Assembly (NCBI GenBank): GCA_032615215.1
Contig: CP128433.1
Coordinates: forward strand, 2,253,501 to 2,317,500
Origin: Microbulbifer sp. MKSA007
GTDB lineage: Bacteria > Pseudomonadota > Gammaproteobacteria > Pseudomonadales > Cellvibrionaceae
Reading direction: 5' to 3'
Length of the DNA stretch: 64,000 nt
The translations under genes were made by a program, and so were the position numbers. Position 1 is the first letter of the stretch. Every line of letters starts with the position of its first letter. Below are positions 61,533 to 64,000 of the stretch, piece by piece. The notes beneath the pieces were generated by a model. That model was not told the origin of the DNA. It did no database searches and was given only the letters and a program-made list of their open reading frames with translations.

Positions 61533-63302
61533 ATGATTAATGTAAAAAGAGCGGGTTTAGGTGTATTGGTAGTTTCATCGGTCCTAATGGGGTGCTCAGT
61601 TACTGATAACCAAACTGATGTGGCCGGTAGGGAAGCTATTGACAACTCGGCGCTACTCCATGATCTAGCGGATCAATATGCTGAAGCTTATTTAGAAAAC
61701 TTCCAGCCGTACGCTTACTTCTCAGATATGGAGCTGGACAGGCACAACCTTTTTTTAAGTAACTCCCCCAGTAACGCTGCCTCTCTAGCGGCATCTGAGG
61801 ACAGAATACTCAATAAATTGGCAGAGATAGATCTTAATGGTCTAAAAAGTGATCAAGAGAAGGTATTCTACTTCAAACTAAAAGAGCGATTAGAGTCCAA
61901 TGTTGGCCTAAGGGTGTGTAAGACTGAACTCTGGTCTGTTGATCATATGTTTGGGCCTCATATCATTCTTGGCTTTTTGACCGAGGTTCAGCCGGTTGAA
62001 ACAGCCCAAGAAAAGGCAGATGCGATTGAACGTTGGCTTGACGCGGCTCGTTACTATGAGCAAGAAATAGCCAATCTCCGCCGGGGGTTAGAGCAAGGTT
62101 ACTCCGCACCTCAGAGTGTGGTTAAGCGAGTCATTCAGCAAGTTGATGGCTTGACCCAAGTACCTATCGATGAGCACCCGTTCTTGGGGTTAGCGAAGAA
62201 AGCTGGGGACCCTGAGTTTGAAGCTGCATTTAAACAGGTGCTTTCAGATTACGTTATCCCCTCAATGGAGAATTACAAGAATTTTCTAGAGTCTGCCTAT
62301 TTACCTGAAGCCAGAGCGGAGCTTGGTATCCATGCGATTCCTAATGGCCGTAAATGTTATATGGCTCAGTATCGTTCTTATACGACTTTGCAGAGAACAC
62401 CTGAAGAAGTTTTTGAGTTGGGTTTAAGGGCTGTCAACTCAAACAAGAGCGAAGTGGTTCGCTTAGGCAAGGAGTTCTATCAAGTAGATTCCTATTCTGA
62501 GGCAGTGGCAAGGGCCAGTGAGGATAAAACTCAGAAATTTAATAGCGCTGATGAAATGCATCAGTTTTATGAGCGCCTGGTAGATAAGTCTAGAGATTTA
62601 ACCGTTGACTTCTTCCATGAAATGCCTTTGATCGAAATGGAAGTAAAAGCTATCCCTGAGCATGAACAGGGATCAGGTCGCAGCGCACACTATATTCCGG
62701 GCACCAAGGAGCGCAAGGCGAGATTTGGATATGATCCGACAACTTACAAGGATGAGTCTTACGCTTCTGCAGAGAAGGTTACTATCCACGAAGGGTACCC
62801 GGGCCATCATATGCAAATTGCTCTCGTACAAGAGCAAGAAAAGTTTCACAAAATAGAAGATGCTTTGTCTAACTCTGCTTTTGCTGAAGGTTGGGGTAGG
62901 TACTCTGAACATCTAGCGGAGGAAGCGGGAATGTATCAGTATGGGTCAACCAAGATCCTAAGGAGAGCATGGCCTGCGCGAGGTATGGTAGCGGACACCG
63001 CAATGCATGTACTCGATTGGAGTGATGAAAAGGTTGCGGAGTTTTTGCAGGATTCTGGCGCTTCATTTGCAAAAGGCCCGAGGACTCTGATGGACCGAAT
63101 GGCGGTTATGCCTGCGCAGCTTACTTCTTATGATTCTGGTGCCCTCGAGATTTTCGCCTTGCGAGAACTGATGCAAAATGAACTTGGTGAAGACTTCGAT
63201 ATTAAGGACTTCCATGAAATCATTCTGAGAAATGGCAATGTTCCTATGGCCGTACTAAGTGAGCAGGTAAGGGATTTCATTCAGGATAAGAAGCAAGGGT
63301 AG
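61533..63302 (+). CDS. DUF885-family lipoprotein (metallopeptidase-like)
   Basis: 589 aa. Lipobox LMGC near residue 22. The C-terminal half has VTIHEGYPGHHMQIALVQEQ, the HExxxHH-like zinc site of the DUF885 family, then FAEGWGRYSEHLAEEAGMY with the third ligand Glu, and TAMHVLDWSDEKVAEFLQ. The length is normal for this family of putative M32-like periplasmic peptidases. It is probably a surface-anchored peptidase. It stands alone, with a good hairpin after its stop. Confidence 0.85.
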   Translation: MINVKRAGLGVLVVSSVLMGCSVTDNQTDVAGREAIDNSALLHDLADQYAEAYLENFQPYAYFSDMELDRHNLFLSNSPSNAASLAASEDRILNKLAEIDLNGLKSDQEKVFYFKLKERLESNVGLRVCKTELWSVDHMFGPHIILGFLTEVQPVETAQEKADAIERWLDAARYYEQEIANLRRGLEQGYSAPQSVVKRVIQQVDGLTQVPIDEHPFLGLAKKAGDPEFEAAFKQVLSDYVIPSMENYKNFLESAYLPEARAELGIHAIPNGRKCYMAQYRSYTTLQRTPEEVFELGLRAVNSNKSEVVRLGKEFYQVDSYSEAVARASEDKTQKFNSADEMHQFYERLVDKSRDLTVDFFHEMPLIEMEVKAIPEHEQGSGRSAHYIPGTKERKARFGYDPTTYKDESYASAEKVTIHEGYPGHHMQIALVQEQEKFHKIEDALSNSAFAEGWGRYSEHLAEEAGMYQYGSTKILRRAWPARGMVADTAMHVLDWSDEKVAEFLQDSGASFAKGPRTLMDRMAVMPAQLTSYDSGALEIFALRELMQNELGEDFDIKDFHEIILRNGNVPMAVLSEQVRDFIQDKKQG

Positions 63303-63317
63303 CTGCGTTTAAGTCTG

Positions 63318-63346
63318 ATCTCGGGCTCGTGTTATTGCGAGCCTGA
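63318..63346 (+). terminator. hairpin after the DUF885 gene
   Basis: CTCGGGCTCG pairs with CGAGCCTGAG (one G-T pair) around a short loop. No clear U run follows. Confidence 0.5.
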
Positions 63347-63419
63347 GCTACACAGTTGGGTGCCAATTAATTTTTGACTAAGTGTCAGCGCTATATAAGT
63401 TGGGTTCCCGAATTGGGCT

Positions 63420-63755
63420 ATGTTTAATTTTTTTACTATAGTGGTTTTTTCCTTCCCAGTTACGATTTTAATCAGTCACCTAAAGTTATCTGATCTGATT
63501 AAGTACCAATTTGAGAGGTACCATGAAAAATGGCTTAGGGATGGAAGTCCGATGGCTTTGTTTTTCAAACCGAGGGGCTCTTCCTCTTATGCCTTTCATG
63601 CTGTATGTAACAGGTTGGCTCGAGGGGAGAGGCCGGGTTGGATCTTTGGTGATCCTTATGCAGAAATACTCTTTGGGAAAGTGAATTTTTGGGATGAATT
63701 TTCTAAATATCACACAATTCTCTTCGCTATCTCTATATTTTTATTCCTCTGGTAG
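63420..63755 (+). CDS. small membrane protein, unknown
   Basis: 111 aa. One hydrophobic segment at each end (FNFFTIVVFSFPVTILISHL and TILFAISIFLFLW) with a basic, Arg-rich middle (KYQFERYHEKWLRDG and RLARGERPGW). No family recognised. It may lie with both termini in the membrane and the loop in the cytoplasm. Confidence 0.5.
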   Translation: MFNFFTIVVFSFPVTILISHLKLSDLIKYQFERYHEKWLRDGSPMALFFKPRGSSSYAFHAVCNRLARGERPGWIFGDPYAEILFGKVNFWDEFSKYHTILFAISIFLFLW

Positions 63756-63885
63756 TTGTTAAGATGGTTATAAAGTGGGTAGTTAATTGTTCTCTTAAGA
63801 AGTTGCTGCTGCCTGAGTCAAAGTAACTACCCCAAATAAAGCTTCGTAATTATTAATATGATGTTTTTAGGAGGCCTTACACTTA

Positions 63886-64000
63886 CTAAATCCCCATTTG
63901 CCTGGACGCCAGATCCCGCATAATTTCTTCAGATCCGCCACCAATCGCATTCACCCGCACTTCACGATATATACGCTCAACACGGCTGCCGCGCATATAG
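63886..64000 (-). CDS. acyl-CoA dehydrogenase (3' end only)
   Basis: Partial gene running off the window. The last 37 codons read YMRGSRVERIYREVRVNAIG, then GGSEEIMRDLASRQMGI and stop, the typical C-terminus of short acyl-CoA dehydrogenases (Arg-x-Tyr-Arg-Asp-x-Arg region and IGGGxxEI). It oxidises acyl-CoA with FAD. Specificity cannot be judged. Confidence 0.85.
   Translation of the reverse strand, partial: YMRGSRVERIYREVRVNAIGGGSEEIMRDLASRQMGI

Noticed and set aside
1..64000. tRNA, rRNA and CRISPR arrays
   Set aside because: I looked for cloverleaf-like and regularly spaced repeat patterns; the only regular repeats are attC sites, which differ in sequence and are spaced by genes.

Overview
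The window looks like the chromosome of a marine-type gammaproteobacterium. I cannot name the genus. The support is an E. coli-type LexA box, several lipoproteins and Lol-like proteins, a secreted sulfatase and multihaem cytochrome, tryptophanase, and a chromosomal integron.

Region 1 (1-15702, + strand) is one long, tightly packed operon. It begins inside a fold-type-III PLP decarboxylase and continues with an acyl-CoA-dehydrogenase-like protein, two very divergent thiolase-like proteins flanking an unknown protein, and a canonical acyl-CoA dehydrogenase. A flavin-dependent halogenase, an alpha/beta hydrolase, an asparagine-synthetase-like protein without the usual ATP loop and a free-standing carrier protein follow. 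The last part is an envelope-transport set: TPR protein, MacB/LolD-type ATPase, second periplasmic helper, FtsX-type permease, LolA-like carrier and outer-membrane barrel. I read it as a carrier-protein-based pathway for a halogenated product with its own trafficking system to the outer membrane. The product is unknown.

Region 2 (15699-21091) holds a convergent octahaem cytochrome/TPR lipoprotein, a secreted HAD phosphatase, an arylsulfatase and a VOC protein.

Region 3 (21109 to about 43340) is a chromosomal integron. A SOS-type integron integrase (- strand, LexA box beside its start) is followed by about 30 gene cassettes, all reading away from it. Most cassettes carry one small gene: many are membrane proteins or lipoproteins, and most are unrecognised. 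At least four cassettes have no convincing gene and share a repeated module of about 95 bp with two hairpins; a fifth copy of that module lies behind a gene. The array is heavily invaded: an IS3 element, an ISAs1 element, an IS110-type element and an IS1182 element plus a 165-bp MITE all sit inside attC sites. A second IS3 element lies a few bases past an attC, and a Tn5/IS4-like transposase remnant ends the array.

Region 4 (44259-47532) is a decaying export locus: an ABC ATPase, a permease split by an in-frame stop, and a response-regulator fragment.

Region 5 (47533-64000) has a long gene-poor stretch, a vanadium-haloperoxidase-like protein, tryptophanase, a BNR/Asp-box lipoprotein, a secreted protein coupled to an S9 peptidase, a LytS/LytTR two-component pair, a lipoprotein haloalkane-dehalogenase-like hydrolase, a DUF885 lipoprotein and the tail of another acyl-CoA dehydrogenase.

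Several genes are broken by single missing bases, often in short homopolymers. This pattern suggests sequencing under-calls rather than true pseudogenes, and the affected genes are annotated across the break.
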